Assembly: GCF_900106925.1 (NCBI RefSeq)
Contig: NZ_FNNZ01000021.1
Coordinates: 32,574-96,573 of the forward strand
Direction of reading: 5' to 3'
Source of the DNA: Thiocapsa roseopersicina
Lineage (GTDB): Bacteria > Pseudomonadota > Gammaproteobacteria > Chromatiales > Chromatiaceae
Length of the DNA stretch: 64,000 nucleotides
Part shown: positions 39,317-47,692 of the stretch, one piece after another
Position numbering within the stretch: the stretch's first letter is position 1
Layout of the letters: each line of letters opens with the position of its first letter
Made by a program: the position numbers and the translations under genes
The notes under the pieces: generated by a model
Database searches by the model: none
Told to the model about the DNA's origin: nothing
Seen by the model: only the letters and a program-made list of their open reading frames with translations

Positions 39317-41386
39317 GGGCTGAATATCGAGCGTCGGCGACGGACGCTGCAGGAAATTGCCCTGAACATAATCGACCCCCGCGGTCCAGAGAACGGTCAG
39401 GGCGCGCGCGTCCTCCACCCCCGTCACCACGCTCTTCACGTTGAACTCGCGCGCAAGGTTCGCGATGCTCATGAGCCGCTGTTGTTTGGCTGGATCCTCT
39501 GCCAGTGCCCGCGCGAAGTCCGGCATCAGAACGACGAAATCCACCGGGAGCGCCTGCAGGATCATCTCGGAGCGATTGGTGGCGCCGAAGCGATTGATTG
39601 CGACCCGGCATTTGATCTGCTTCAGCGCATCGACCAACTTGCCGAGACTTGCCAGGTTCTCCGCGACCAACTCTTCCTGAAACTGAAAGGCGAGCCAGTT
39701 GCCGCGCACGTCGAGCTCACGCAGGCAGTCGCAGATATGCAGGATGATGCTGGGGTTGCGGAAGGTGTCTTCGGCCAGATTGATGAAGAACCGCAGGTTG
39801 TGACCGGCCTTGCGCTGCTCGGCGAGCACGCGGACCGCGTCGTGGATCGCCCATTTGTCGATTTCCTCGATAAGCCCGCGTCGGATCGCCGCCCCGATAA
39901 AATCCTTGGCCTCCAACAACTCGCCCGCCTCGTCGAGCAGGCGCACCAGGACGCTGTAGTTCTCCTGGTTGTCGCCCATAAGGCTGATGATGGGTTGGTA
40001 GACGAGCTTGAACTGCTCGTTGCCGAGTGCCGTGGCGATCTTGTCGGCGACCTCCGAGTCGCCGTCCACGGCGGTTTGTTTGGTCCGAGCCGCCAGCGAG
40101 GTGGGGGTCTGCATCCCGGCGGCGCAGTCCGTGGGCGATGCGGCGCTGTAGACGCACAACCTGTGGGCTGCGTTGAGGATGTCTTGCGCGGCGGCTGCAC
40201 GCCCCTTCACCAGGTAGTATCCGATATCGCAGTCCGGCGCGATGCGTCCCGTGGTTGTGAGGCGCTGCGGCAGGCGGGCGTGCTCGCGGATGTGCTCGCC
40301 GAGTGCCTCGGCCTCCTTTTCGTCCAGACCGTCGACGATCATGGCGAAACCGTCGTCGCTGATTCGCGTGAGCGCATGAGCCCGGTCGGCGACCGAGGCC
40401 AAGACCGGGCCGAAGCCGTCGACGATGTCCAGCCCATGGGTCAGACCCAGATCGCGCAGAAGCTCCGAATGTCGTCTCAAGCGGATGAAGAAGACCGCAA
40501 AGGGCAGCGGAACCGATCGATCCGGACCGAGCCGCGTTTCGATTTCCTCGAAAAAGATCGTGCGGGCGGCGGCAATACCGGACGGCATGCCGTCGCTCGC
40601 CGCCCCCGGCGCCCGCAGGGGATCAAGGATCAAACGCAGGCAGGGCTCGTCGTCGAGAACGGTCGGTGCAGCCGATAAGCGGACCTCGAACCTTTTGCCT
40701 CGGCTCGATCGCAGGTATGTCGTGATCGCGGCCGGCTCGGTTTGCGCCGACCGCTCGGCACTCTGAAGCAGATCGCGGACTCCGTCGCGCTGGTCCGGAT
40801 CGATCACATCGAGAACGGGAATCGCCTGGAGCTCGTCCAAGTTCGGGTAGCCGAGCAGCGCAAGGTAGGCGCTGTTGGCGTCGAGGTGAAGACCCTGCTG
40901 TACGAAGGCGATCGCCGTACCGGCTTGCTCGACCAGCTCGCGGGAGCGTCGTTCGCACTGCTTGAGCCGAGCCGCCAGTTCACGGGCGCGGCGACGTTGA
41001 CGCAGATCGGTCACCTCGCGCTGGATGGTCCAGACAAGCTGCTCGTCGTCGGTGCGGGCGAGCAGGGCGCGTGCCCCGAGCTGCTGTGCCTCGCGCACGG
41101 CATCGGGACCGGGCGCGTCGGCGGCAATCATGATGAGCGGGATCTCGGCAGCGCGCTCGCCGCGACGTCGAATCGCCTCCGCCAAGTCCAGGTCGTCGTC
41201 GTGGCGCCACCAGAGGATCATGTCGAAGGCGCGCCGAGCGAGCAGATCATTCAAGCGATCCGATCGCGCGGTCACGAGCGCACGGGCGGCGAGGCCGTCT
41301 GCACGCAGACGCTCCACCAAGCGCTCCGCCGCGACGGTGTCGGTGGTGAGCTGAAGCAAGGCCAGCAGTGGGGGTTGCGCGGACAT
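39314..41386 (-). CDS. FimX-like degenerate GGDEF/EAL protein
   Basis: 690 residues from the ATG at 41386. Order: receiver-like domain (about 5-120), PAS (about 140-260), degenerate GGDEF (RISDDGFAMIVD in place of GGDEF) and degenerate EAL (420-690). In the EAL domain the catalytic Glu is gone (YSVLVRLLD), the DDFG metal site reads NRFG, and the late Glu motif reads TGVED. It ends in DYVQGNFLQRPSP, as FimX does. So it is predicted to bind c-di-GMP without hydrolysing it. FimX controls type IV pilus assembly at the pole in Pseudomonas; the same role here is inference. Confidence 0.82.
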   Translation of the reverse strand: MSAQPPLLALLQLTTDTVAAERLVERLRADGLAARALVTARSDRLNDLLARRAFDMILWWRHDDDLDLAEAIRRRGERAAEIPLIMIAADAPGPDAVREAQQLGARALLARTDDEQLVWTIQREVTDLRQRRRARELAARLKQCERRSRELVEQAGTAIAFVQQGLHLDANSAYLALLGYPNLDELQAIPVLDVIDPDQRDGVRDLLQSAERSAQTEPAAITTYLRSSRGKRFEVRLSAAPTVLDDEPCLRLILDPLRAPGAASDGMPSGIAAARTIFFEEIETRLGPDRSVPLPFAVFFIRLRRHSELLRDLGLTHGLDIVDGFGPVLASVADRAHALTRISDDGFAMIVDGLDEKEAEALGEHIREHARLPQRLTTTGRIAPDCDIGYYLVKGRAAAAQDILNAAHRLCVYSAASPTDCAAGMQTPTSLAARTKQTAVDGDSEVADKIATALGNEQFKLVYQPIISLMGDNQENYSVLVRLLDEAGELLEAKDFIGAAIRRGLIEEIDKWAIHDAVRVLAEQRKAGHNLRFFINLAEDTFRNPSIILHICDCLRELDVRGNWLAFQFQEELVAENLASLGKLVDALKQIKCRVAINRFGATNRSEMILQALPVDFVVLMPDFARALAEDPAKQQRLMSIANLAREFNVKSVVTGVEDARALTVLWTAGVDYVQGNFLQRPSPTLDIQP

Positions 41387-41477
41387 GATAGGGTTTGGTG
41401 CGGGATCCACGAGGTTTCGGGACAGTGCCATCCGGTCGATTATCGGACTTCGCGGCCCGTTAGGGAAACGAACGCGC

Positions 41478-42551
41478 TCACAAGAGCGGCGATCCGATGC
41501 GGGCCGAATCGATCAAGGGGATCTTGGATCCGACACCCGGAACCTCGCGGACCAGTCGCGGGACCAGATAACCGGGAAGGCGTTGCCGCAACGCCTCGCC
41601 CAGTCGCAGAGCCTGAGCGTCGGAGACAGCGAAATGTGCCGCACCCTCCACCAAATCGAGCTGGTGGAGGTAGTAGGGGAGAACACCGCACTCGAAGAGG
41701 CGCTCGCTCAGAGCAACGAGTGTCGGGACCGCGTCGTTGACCCCGCTCAGCAAGACGCTTTGGTTGAGTAGGGTCAGATGTGCACGACCTAATCGCTGCA
41801 GTGCATCCTCGGCCTGTGCACCGAGCTCGCTCGGATGATTGGCATGGACGACCAGGATTGTGGCGAGATGCGAGCCGGCCAAGAGTCGACAGAGTGCGTC
41901 GGTGACCCGGGACGGCAGGACCACGGGTAGGCGCGTATGGATCCGCAGGCGTTTCAGGTGCGGGATCTCGTGCAGGCGCTCGAGCAGTGCGCCGAGACGA
42001 TCGTCGTCCAACATCAAGGGATCCCCGCCGCTGAGGATGACCTCTGAGATCTCCGGGTCCTCGGCAATGGAGGCCATCGCAACGGCCGTGCGATCCGGCG
42101 TCTCACCGAGCGCCGCATATGGAAAATGTCTTCTAAAACAATAGCGGCAGTGCACGGCACACCCGCCGGTCACGATCAGGAGGGCACGGCCTGCATACTT
42201 TCGAAGCAGCCCTGAACCGACATCTGCGGACGCGTCCCCGACCGGATCGCGGCTGAATCCGGCGACGGACAAGCGCTCCGCCCCGAGCGGCAGGACCTGT
42301 CTGAGCAAGGGGTCGCGCGGGTCGCCCGGCGTCATCAAGGCCGCAAAGGCGCGCGGCACCAGCATCCGGAATCCGGGTGCAGCCGAGTCGAGATCCGGGA
42401 TCGCCTCCGGACTCAGGCCGAGTGCGGCGAGCAGGTCGTCGGCCTGTCGGTAGGCCTCGGCGAGGTCGTGTTTCCAAGCCGTCTCACGCTCGGACCTCCG
42501 GAACGGCTCCGGCGTCGTGGTCTGACAAGCGGCGATGCTTCGCGGTACCAT
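41478..42551 (-). CDS. epmB: EF-P beta-lysylation protein, radical SAM lysine 2,3-aminomutase
   Basis: 357 residues from the ATG at 42551; eight further codons upstream are possible. Radical SAM cluster motif [15 protein letters not shown], then [18 protein letters not shown] and [14 protein letters not shown], diagnostic of EpmB/YjeK. It converts (S)-alpha-lysine to (R)-beta-lysine for attachment to EF-P. It is divergent from efp with about 34 bp between starts, a neighbourhood also known from E. coli (epmB and efp adjacent). Confidence 0.93.
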   Translation of the reverse strand: MVPRSIAACQTTTPEPFRRSERETAWKHDLAEAYRQADDLLAALGLSPEAIPDLDSAAPGFRMLVPRAFAALMTPGDPRDPLLRQVLPLGAERLSVAGFSRDPVGDASADVGSGLLRKYAGRALLIVTGGCAVHCRYCFRRHFPYAALGETPDRTAVAMASIAEDPEISEVILSGGDPLMLDDDRLGALLERLHEIPHLKRLRIHTRLPVVLPSRVTDALCRLLAGSHLATILVVHANHPSELGAQAEDALQRLGRAHLTLLNQSVLLSGVNDAVPTLVALSERLFECGVLPYYLHQLDLVEGAAHFAVSDAQALRLGEALRQRLPGYLVPRLVREVPGVGSKIPLIDSARIGSPLL

Positions 42552-42585
42552 TGCGCGGTTTAGCTCCACAGTCAACGAGGACGAT

Positions 42586-43158
42586 ATGGCCTTTTACAGT
42601 ACCAGCGAGTTCAAGGGTGGACTCAAGATCATGTTGGACGGCGATCCTTACAACATCGTCGAGAACGAATTCGTAAAGCCGGGCAAGGGCCAGGCATTCA
42701 ACCGGGTGCGGGTGCGCAACCTCAAGACCGGGCGAACCGTCGAGAAGACCTTCAAGTCGGGCGATACGGTCGAGGCGGCCGATGTGCATGATACCGACAT
42801 GCAGTATCTCTACAACGACGGCGAAGAGTGGCATTTCATGGATCCGGCCAGCTTCGAGCAGATGACTGCCGACGCCAACGCCGTGGGCGACGCCGCCAAG
42901 TGGATCAAAGAGGAAGACATCTGCCGGGTGACACTCTGGAACGGCGTTCCGCTGAGCGTGGACGCACCCAATTTCGTCGTCCTGGCGATCACCGAGACCG
43001 ATCCGGGGCTCAAGGGCGACACCTCGGGAGGCGGCGGCAAGCCGGCGACCCTGGAGACGGGTGCGGTGGTTCGTGTGCCCTTGTTCGTTCAGTCCGGCGA
43101 GCTGGTGAAGGTCGACACCCGCACCGGCGAGTATGTCTCGCGCGCCAAAGAGGCCTGA
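42586..43158 (+). CDS. efp: Translation elongation factor P
   Basis: 190 residues from the ATG at 42586 ([12 protein letters not shown]), GAGG just upstream. KOW-like, OB and C-terminal domains of standard length. The beta-lysylated residue is K34 in [12 protein letters not shown] relieves ribosome stalling at polyproline stretches. The modification enzymes EpmB and EpmA flank it, a complete pair; EpmC is not in the window. Confidence 0.96.
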   Translation: MAFYSTSEFKGGLKIMLDGDPYNIVENEFVKPGKGQAFNRVRVRNLKTGRTVEKTFKSGDTVEAADVHDTDMQYLYNDGEEWHFMDPASFEQMTADANAVGDAAKWIKEEDICRVTLWNGVPLSVDAPNFVVLAITETDPGLKGDTSGGGGKPATLETGAVVRVPLFVQSGELVKVDTRTGEYVSRAKEA

Positions 43159-43178
43159 CGACGACGTGCGGTCGAGCG

Positions 43179-44237
43179 ATGCCGGCCCGACCGGCGCCGT
43201 CCGCTCGCACTGCCGTCGACGTGTTCATTCCGATGCCTGCTTGCGATGACTGGTCGGCCTGCGCCGCGACCCCCGTCCTACGCGCCCGCGCCGAGATGCT
43301 GGCCCGGATCCGCGCCTTTTTTGCCGCCGCCGGCGTCATGGAGGTCGAGACGCCGATCCTCTCGCACGCCGGTGCGACGGACCCGGCACTCGCGAGTCTC
43401 TCGCTCTCCGGCGGCCTATCGGGCGGTGGGTCCGACGCCGATCGGAGGCTCTTCCTGCAGACCTCGCCCGAGTTTCCGATGAAGCGTCTCCTCGCCTCGG
43501 GAAGCGGTCCTATCTATCAGATCTGCAAGGTCTTTCGCGGCGAGGAGCGCGGGCGACGGCATCACCCCGAGTTCAGCTTGCTGGAGTGGTACCGACCGGG
43601 CATGGACTACGGACAGCTGATCGACGAGGTCGCCGATCTGGTGCGCGCCGCACTGCAACGCCCGACGCTGCCGATGGAGCGCATCCGCTACCGCGACCTG
43701 TTTCGCGAGGTCTTGGACCTGGATCCCTTCACCGCGCCACTGCAGACCTTGCGCGAGGCCGCGGTCACGGCCGAGATACCCGATGCCGATCGGCTGGATC
43801 TCGAGCGGGATGGCTGGCTCGATCTCCTGCTGACCCAGTGCCTCGAGCCGCGTCTCGGGCGTTCCGGCATGGGTTTTCTCTGCGACTATCCGCCGAGCCA
43901 GGCCGCCTTGGCGCGGATTCGACCCGGCAGCGCGCCGCCCGATGATCAGCCGGTGGCCGAGCGTTTCGAGCTGTACATCGACGGCGTCGAGCTGGCGAAC
44001 GGCTTTCACGAGCTGACCGATGCCGCGGAGCAGGGTGCGCGCTTTGCCCACGATTGCGCCGAGCGTCGCCGTCTCGGCTTGGCCGAAATCCCGCCGGATA
44101 CCCGTCTGCTAGCGGCGCTTGAAGCCGGGATGCCGGCGTCGAGCGGGGTCGCGCTCGGGCTCGACCGTTTGTTGATGATCGCCGTCGGCGCCACGCACAT
44201 CGATCAGGTTTTGGCCTTCCCCGTCGAGCGGGCGTGA
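43179..44237 (+). CDS. epmA: EF-P lysine ligase, truncated class II lysyl-tRNA synthetase paralogue
   Basis: 352 residues from the ATG at 43179; starting at 43233 would give 334, nearer the usual ~325. It has the class II catalytic core without the anticodon-binding domain. Visible motifs: VMEVETPILSHAGATDP (motif 1), FLQTSPEFPMKRLLASG and FRGEERGRRHHPEFSLLEWY (motif 2), ASSGVALGLDRLLM (motif 3). It attaches beta-lysine to EF-P Lys34. It lies 20 bp after efp. The stop TGA (44235-44237) opens repeat copy F, and the protein ends at the natural FPVERA. Confidence 0.93.
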   Translation: MPARPAPSARTAVDVFIPMPACDDWSACAATPVLRARAEMLARIRAFFAAAGVMEVETPILSHAGATDPALASLSLSGGLSGGGSDADRRLFLQTSPEFPMKRLLASGSGPIYQICKVFRGEERGRRHHPEFSLLEWYRPGMDYGQLIDEVADLVRAALQRPTLPMERIRYRDLFREVLDLDPFTAPLQTLREAAVTAEIPDADRLDLERDGWLDLLLTQCLEPRLGRSGMGFLCDYPPSQAALARIRPGSAPPDDQPVAERFELYIDGVELANGFHELTDAAEQGARFAHDCAERRRLGLAEIPPDTRLLAALEAGMPASSGVALGLDRLLMIAVGATHIDQVLAFPVERA

Positions 44238-44323
44238 AACCGCGTCACTCTGCACTTTGCGCGATCATCGTTCGGGGCTGATCTTGGAGGGTGTCTGCGG
44301 GCCTTGGCGCGGACGCGGTTTCA
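44235..44323. repeat. Dispersed inverted-end element, copy F (left half of a pair)
   Basis: 89 bp with perfect 12-bp ends TGAAACCGCGTC and GACGCGGTTTCA; the extra A in one arm is matched by an extra T in the other. The left TGA is the epmA stop codon. Confidence 0.87.
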
Positions 44324-44354
44324 GAGATTTAATTCTCGACGATTGAAAATCTCC

Positions 44355-44437
44355 TGAACCGCGTCCTGCCGAGACCATTTGTCGAGGCGGCCGCAGAGTC
44401 ACATCGCAACGCTGCATGTCGCTCCGGACGCGGTTCA
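44355..44437 (-). repeat. Dispersed inverted-end element, copy F' (right half of a pair)
   Basis: 83 bp with perfect 12-bp ends TGAACCGCGTCC and GGACGCGGTTCA. The head reads GGAGCGACATGC on the minus strand, like A and D. The right terminal TCA (44435-44437) is the TGA stop of the next gene. The 31-bp spacer to F has its own GAGATTT/AAATCTC inverted repeat. Confidence 0.88.
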
Positions 44438-45046
44438 GTCCGCCAAGGCGTTTTGGATGGCCTCCAGGTCCAGCGCATTCAGATACTGCTCCAGCGGGGC
44501 GGCTTCCGTCAGACCGGAACCCTCGCCCTGCACCAGGAGTCGGCTCCCGACCATGAGGGTGACCTTGTAAGTCTGGCTGCCGGGCGTGTGCTCCATCATG
44601 CCGCGCTCGCCCTTGAGCGAGAAGCTCTTCAGATCCTCGTTGGCCTGCATCATGAAAGGCATCGAGATGGCCATGGTCAACATCGGCATCATCGGCGAGT
44701 CGGCCATCAGGGTGAGGGTCACCTCGGCGTTGTCTTCCCGGACGTAGCGCCGACTGAGGTGGGTCCCGGTCAACATGGACGCGAGGCCGCCCGATTGGGA
44801 CTGCGCCTCGTCCGCGACCCATCCGTCCAGAGGCGGCGGAAACAGCGACAGAAGCCCGGCCGTGATCTGTGCGCGAATCGCCTCGACCGCGCCGTTCAAG
44901 GTCTCCGCGGCCGTTCTGAGCTCACCGGCCTCGTATGCCTGCTTGGCAGCGTCGAGTTGATCCGTCACCTCGTCCGCGCAAGCCGTGTTGAGCGTCAGGG
45001 CAAGGCCGGCCGCCAAGGCTAGGGTTCCCGTGATCGTTGCGTGCAT
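44435..45046 (-). CDS. Secreted hypothetical protein
   Basis: 203 residues; GGAG upstream of the ATG; signal peptide (ITGTLALAAGLALTLNTACA). The mature part starts with a helical TPR-like stretch (QLDAAKQAYEAGELRTAAET), then a beta-rich region with a Met-rich segment (MADSPMMPMLTMAISMPFMM). I do not recognise a named family. It is monocistronic, placed between repeat F' and bioB. Stop codon provided by repeat F'. Confidence 0.75.
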   Translation of the reverse strand: MHATITGTLALAAGLALTLNTACADEVTDQLDAAKQAYEAGELRTAAETLNGAVEAIRAQITAGLLSLFPPPLDGWVADEAQSQSGGLASMLTGTHLSRRYVREDNAEVTLTLMADSPMMPMLTMAISMPFMMQANEDLKSFSLKGERGMMEHTPGSQTYKVTLMVGSRLLVQGEGSGLTEAAPLEQYLNALDLEAIQNALAD

Positions 45047-45098
45047 CTGTTTCTCCGTTTACGCCTGACCGAGACGATAGGACCGGCGTACAGGTCGG

Positions 45099-46145
45099 TC
45101 AGTGCTCGACAATCGCATCCAATGCCTGTTTGGCCTTGTGGCAGGCGCCGGGCTCGGTGCGTTCGGGGTCCATCTCTTCGAAGGCCAGACCCAAGCGCGC
45201 AAACAAGGCGCGATCCAGGTCGGACTCGGCATTCGGCGTGGTCAGCAAGCGATCGCCGTAGAAGATGGAGTTGGCGCCGGCGAGATAGCAGAGCGCCTGC
45301 AGCTCGTCGCTCATCTCGCTGCGTCCGGCGGAGAGTCGCACATAGGAGGTCGGCATCAGGATGCGCGCGACCGCCACCACGCGGACGAACTCGAACGGAT
45401 CAAGTGTCTCGCTTGCCTGCAGCGGTGTACCCTCGACCCGAACCAGCAGGTTGATCGGCACGGATTCCGGATGCGCCGGCAGATTGGCGAGTTGCCGCAA
45501 CATGGACGCGCGGTCGCGCCGCGACTCGCCCATGCCGAGGATCCCGCCGCTGCAGGTCTTCAGACCCACGTCGCGGATATGCTCGAGCGTATCGAGTCGG
45601 TCCTGGAAGGTGCGTGTCGTGATCACCTGGCCGTAGAATTCGGGCGAGGTGTCGAGGTTGTGGTTGTAGTAGTCGAGCCCGGCCTCCTTGAGGCGGCGCG
45701 CTTGCGCCCCCGTCAGCATCCCCAGGGTCACGCAGGTCTCCAAGCCGAGCGCGTGGACGCCCTCGACCATGGCGATGACCTGCTCGAGGTTCTTGTCGGT
45801 CGGATTGCGCCAGGCCGCGCCCATGCAGAAGCGGGTCGCCCCCTGCTCGCGGGCGATCCGCGCGGCGTCGAGGACCTCGTCGATCGGCATCAGGGACTCG
45901 CGCTCGAGGCCGGTCTCGTGACGCGCGCTCTGGGCGCAATAGCCGCAATCCTCGGGGCAGGCGCCGGTCTTGATGCTCAAGAGTGTGCTGACCTGGACGC
46001 GGTTGGGATCGAAGTAGAGTCGATGCGCCGTCTGGGCGCGAAACATCAGATCGGTGAAGGGGAGGTCGAGGATGGCTTGGATCTCCTCGACCGACCAATC
46101 GTGGCGGAGGATGGAGACATGGAGCGGGGAAGGCTTGGGTGACAT
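45099..46145 (-). CDS. bioB: Biotin synthase
   Basis: 348 residues from the ATG at 46145 ([10 protein letters not shown]); earlier codons lie in the promoter region. Radical SAM motif [20 protein letters not shown] (CxxxCxxC), then [24 protein letters not shown] and LSAGRSEM, which contribute to the [2Fe-2S] site region. Inserts sulfur into dethiobiotin. Divergent from comF with 71 bp between starts. Other bio genes are not in the window. Confidence 0.96.
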   Translation of the reverse strand: MSPKPSPLHVSILRHDWSVEEIQAILDLPFTDLMFRAQTAHRLYFDPNRVQVSTLLSIKTGACPEDCGYCAQSARHETGLERESLMPIDEVLDAARIAREQGATRFCMGAAWRNPTDKNLEQVIAMVEGVHALGLETCVTLGMLTGAQARRLKEAGLDYYNHNLDTSPEFYGQVITTRTFQDRLDTLEHIRDVGLKTCSGGILGMGESRRDRASMLRQLANLPAHPESVPINLLVRVEGTPLQASETLDPFEFVRVVAVARILMPTSYVRLSAGRSEMSDELQALCYLAGANSIFYGDRLLTTPNAESDLDRALFARLGLAFEEMDPERTEPGACHKAKQALDAIVEH

Positions 46146-46185
46146 GGGCGTGATGGGCCGATTTCCGGGTGCGGAAAAACCACCT

Positions 46186-46213
46186 ATGCTAGTGGGCTTG
46201 GGTCGGTTGTCAA
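46186..46213 (-). promoter_or_regulatory. Promoter of bioB, with overlapping palindrome
   Basis: On the minus strand TTGACA (46208-46213) is followed after 16 bp by TAGCAT (46186-46191), a good sigma-70-type pair about 40 bp before the bioB start. The -35 box lies in the palindrome GGTTGTCAACC (46205-46215). Its TTGTCAACC half resembles the BirA operator half-site TTGTNAACC, but the expected second half 15 bp away is only 6/9 matched, so BirA control is a guess. Confidence 0.65.
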
Positions 46214-46216
46214 CCA

Positions 46217-46951
46217 ATGTTCGCTGATCCGGTCGAGACGAGCGGCGTGATCTCCCGGCTGTTGTCGGTCTTGTTCCCGCCGACCTGCGTCCTCTGCGGT
46301 GCGCCCGGCCTCATGGGCGGAGGAGGGCGCGACCTCTGTCCAGGCTGCGCGAGCGAGTTGCCGCACAACCGCGACTGCTGTCTCCAATGCGCCGTGCCCT
46401 TCGACAGCCCGATGCCCGCGGGGACGCGCTGTGCCGCCTGTCAGCGGCACCCGCCGCCGTTCGAAACCAGTCTTGCGGCCTTTCGCTACGAGGTGGCGAT
46501 TCCGACGCTCATCGGAGGCGCGAAATTTCGAGGACGGCTCAATCTGGTGCGCTTGCTCGGTCAATGTCTGGCCGATCGGGTCCGAGAGGTCGATCCGCCT
46601 CGACCGGAGGTGCTGATGCCGGTCCCGCTGCATGCGTCCCGGCTTCGCACCCGCGGCTACAACCAGGCCCTTGAGATCGCCCGTGTCGTCGGCCGGGATC
46701 TGGCCCTGCCGATCGATCACGCCTCCTGCATCCGCAGCGCTGCGACCCCGCCGCAGGCCGGCCTCGACGAGCGCGCACGCCATCGCAATATTCGCGGCGC
46801 GTTCCTGGTTCCGGGCTTGCTGCCCTGGACTCACGTTGCCATTCTCGACGATGTCGTGACGACGGGCAGCACCGTCGCCGAGCTGAGCCGGGTGTTGCGC
46901 AAGGCCGGTGTTCAACGGATCCAGGTGTGGGCGGTGGCGCGAACGCCCTGA
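46217..46951 (+). CDS. comF: ComF-family phosphoribosyltransferase-like protein
   Basis: 244 residues. N-terminal zinc-ribbon-like Cys pairs ([30 protein letters not shown]), then a PRTase fold with the [24 protein letters not shown]-binding motif and [19 protein letters not shown]. ComF proteins support DNA uptake in competent bacteria; in non-competent species the role is unclear. Divergent from bioB, the common gammaproteobacterial arrangement. Confidence 0.93.
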   Translation: MFADPVETSGVISRLLSVLFPPTCVLCGAPGLMGGGGRDLCPGCASELPHNRDCCLQCAVPFDSPMPAGTRCAACQRHPPPFETSLAAFRYEVAIPTLIGGAKFRGRLNLVRLLGQCLADRVREVDPPRPEVLMPVPLHASRLRTRGYNQALEIARVVGRDLALPIDHASCIRSAATPPQAGLDERARHRNIRGAFLVPGLLPWTHVAILDDVVTTGSTVAELSRVLRKAGVQRIQVWAVARTP

Positions 46952-46993
46952 TCCACGGCTCGCCACACGATGCAAGCCTTATCAACGCCGTAG

Positions 46994-47019
46994 GTCGTGC
47001 TGACGATAGGAAGCACGAC
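46994..47019. terminator. Inverted repeat after comF
   Basis: GTCGTGCT (46994-47001) pairs with AGCACGAC (47012-47019), 10-nt loop, 42 bp past the comF stop. No T-tract. Possible terminator. Confidence 0.35.
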
Positions 47020-47124
47020 ATCCGCCGACAGTCGGTTGTGCCTCGCACGGCTCGGCGCAACGAGCGTCGCCGTGGTGTGCGCCGCTCGGCGCAACTCGAC
47101 CTCGTCCGCAATAAGGCCGACACG

Positions 47125-47677
47125 ATGCCTTAGACGCCGACGCACGATCCGCCTGAAGACACGAGCCTCCAAACGCTGGCTCGCATCCGCTTCGACCTGC
47201 ATTGGCAAAGCAAGGACGCGACGCACGCCGACAGTCGGGTCGCCAGCCGGCTCGACCTGTGTCGCGATTTCTTCCCGCCCGAATCGGAGGCCGAGATCAT
47301 CGGTCGTCCGGCCGGCCATCGCGCGATCCTCCGCGTCGAGCCTGTCGCATGGCTTCTGCCGCCAAGCGACGACCTATTGAGAGACCTGCAGCCCGGGATC
47401 CGACTCTTCGAGGTCTTCCGCGAGGTCGCCCGGGTGCTGAAGTCGGGCGGGCGTTTTATCCTCACCTTCTCCAACCGCTGGTTCCCCCCGAAGGTGATCC
47501 GGATCTGGCAGGAGCTGCATGAGTACGAGCGGCTCGCGCTCGTGCTCGAATATCTGCGGGAGTCCGGCCGATTCGGACAGCTCGAAACCTTCAGTCTGCG
47601 GACCGCCCGACGACACCTATGCCGAACGGCTCGCCGAATCCGACCCGGTCTTTGCGGTCTGGGGTACTCGGCTCTGA
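47125..47677 (+). pseudogene. Decayed SAM-dependent methyltransferase-like gene
   Basis: One frame from ATG CCT TAG at 47125 carries family-like protein sequence (ARIRFDLHWQSKDATHADSR, RLDLCRDFFPPESEAEIIG) and then jumps straight to a methyltransferase C-terminal part (EVFREVARVLKSGGRFILTF, SNRWFPPKVIRIWQELHEYE). It reaches FSLR at 47601. A +1 frameshift near 47600 then continues in the next frame as PPDDTYAERLAESDPVFAVW to a TGA at 47675. The SAM-binding core appears missing between the two parts. So: a nonsense codon at position 3, an inferred internal deletion and a frameshift. The decay is seen in the sequence; the deletion is an inference from family architecture. Confidence 0.7.
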
Positions 47678-47692
47678 CGCGCGCGGCCGGCC

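Noticed and set aside
42549..42563. A tenth repeat copy upstream of efp (GCGCGGTTTAG)
   Set aside because: Only one end is present; no matching TAAACCGCG partner lies about 85 bp away, so chance or a remnant cannot be told apart.
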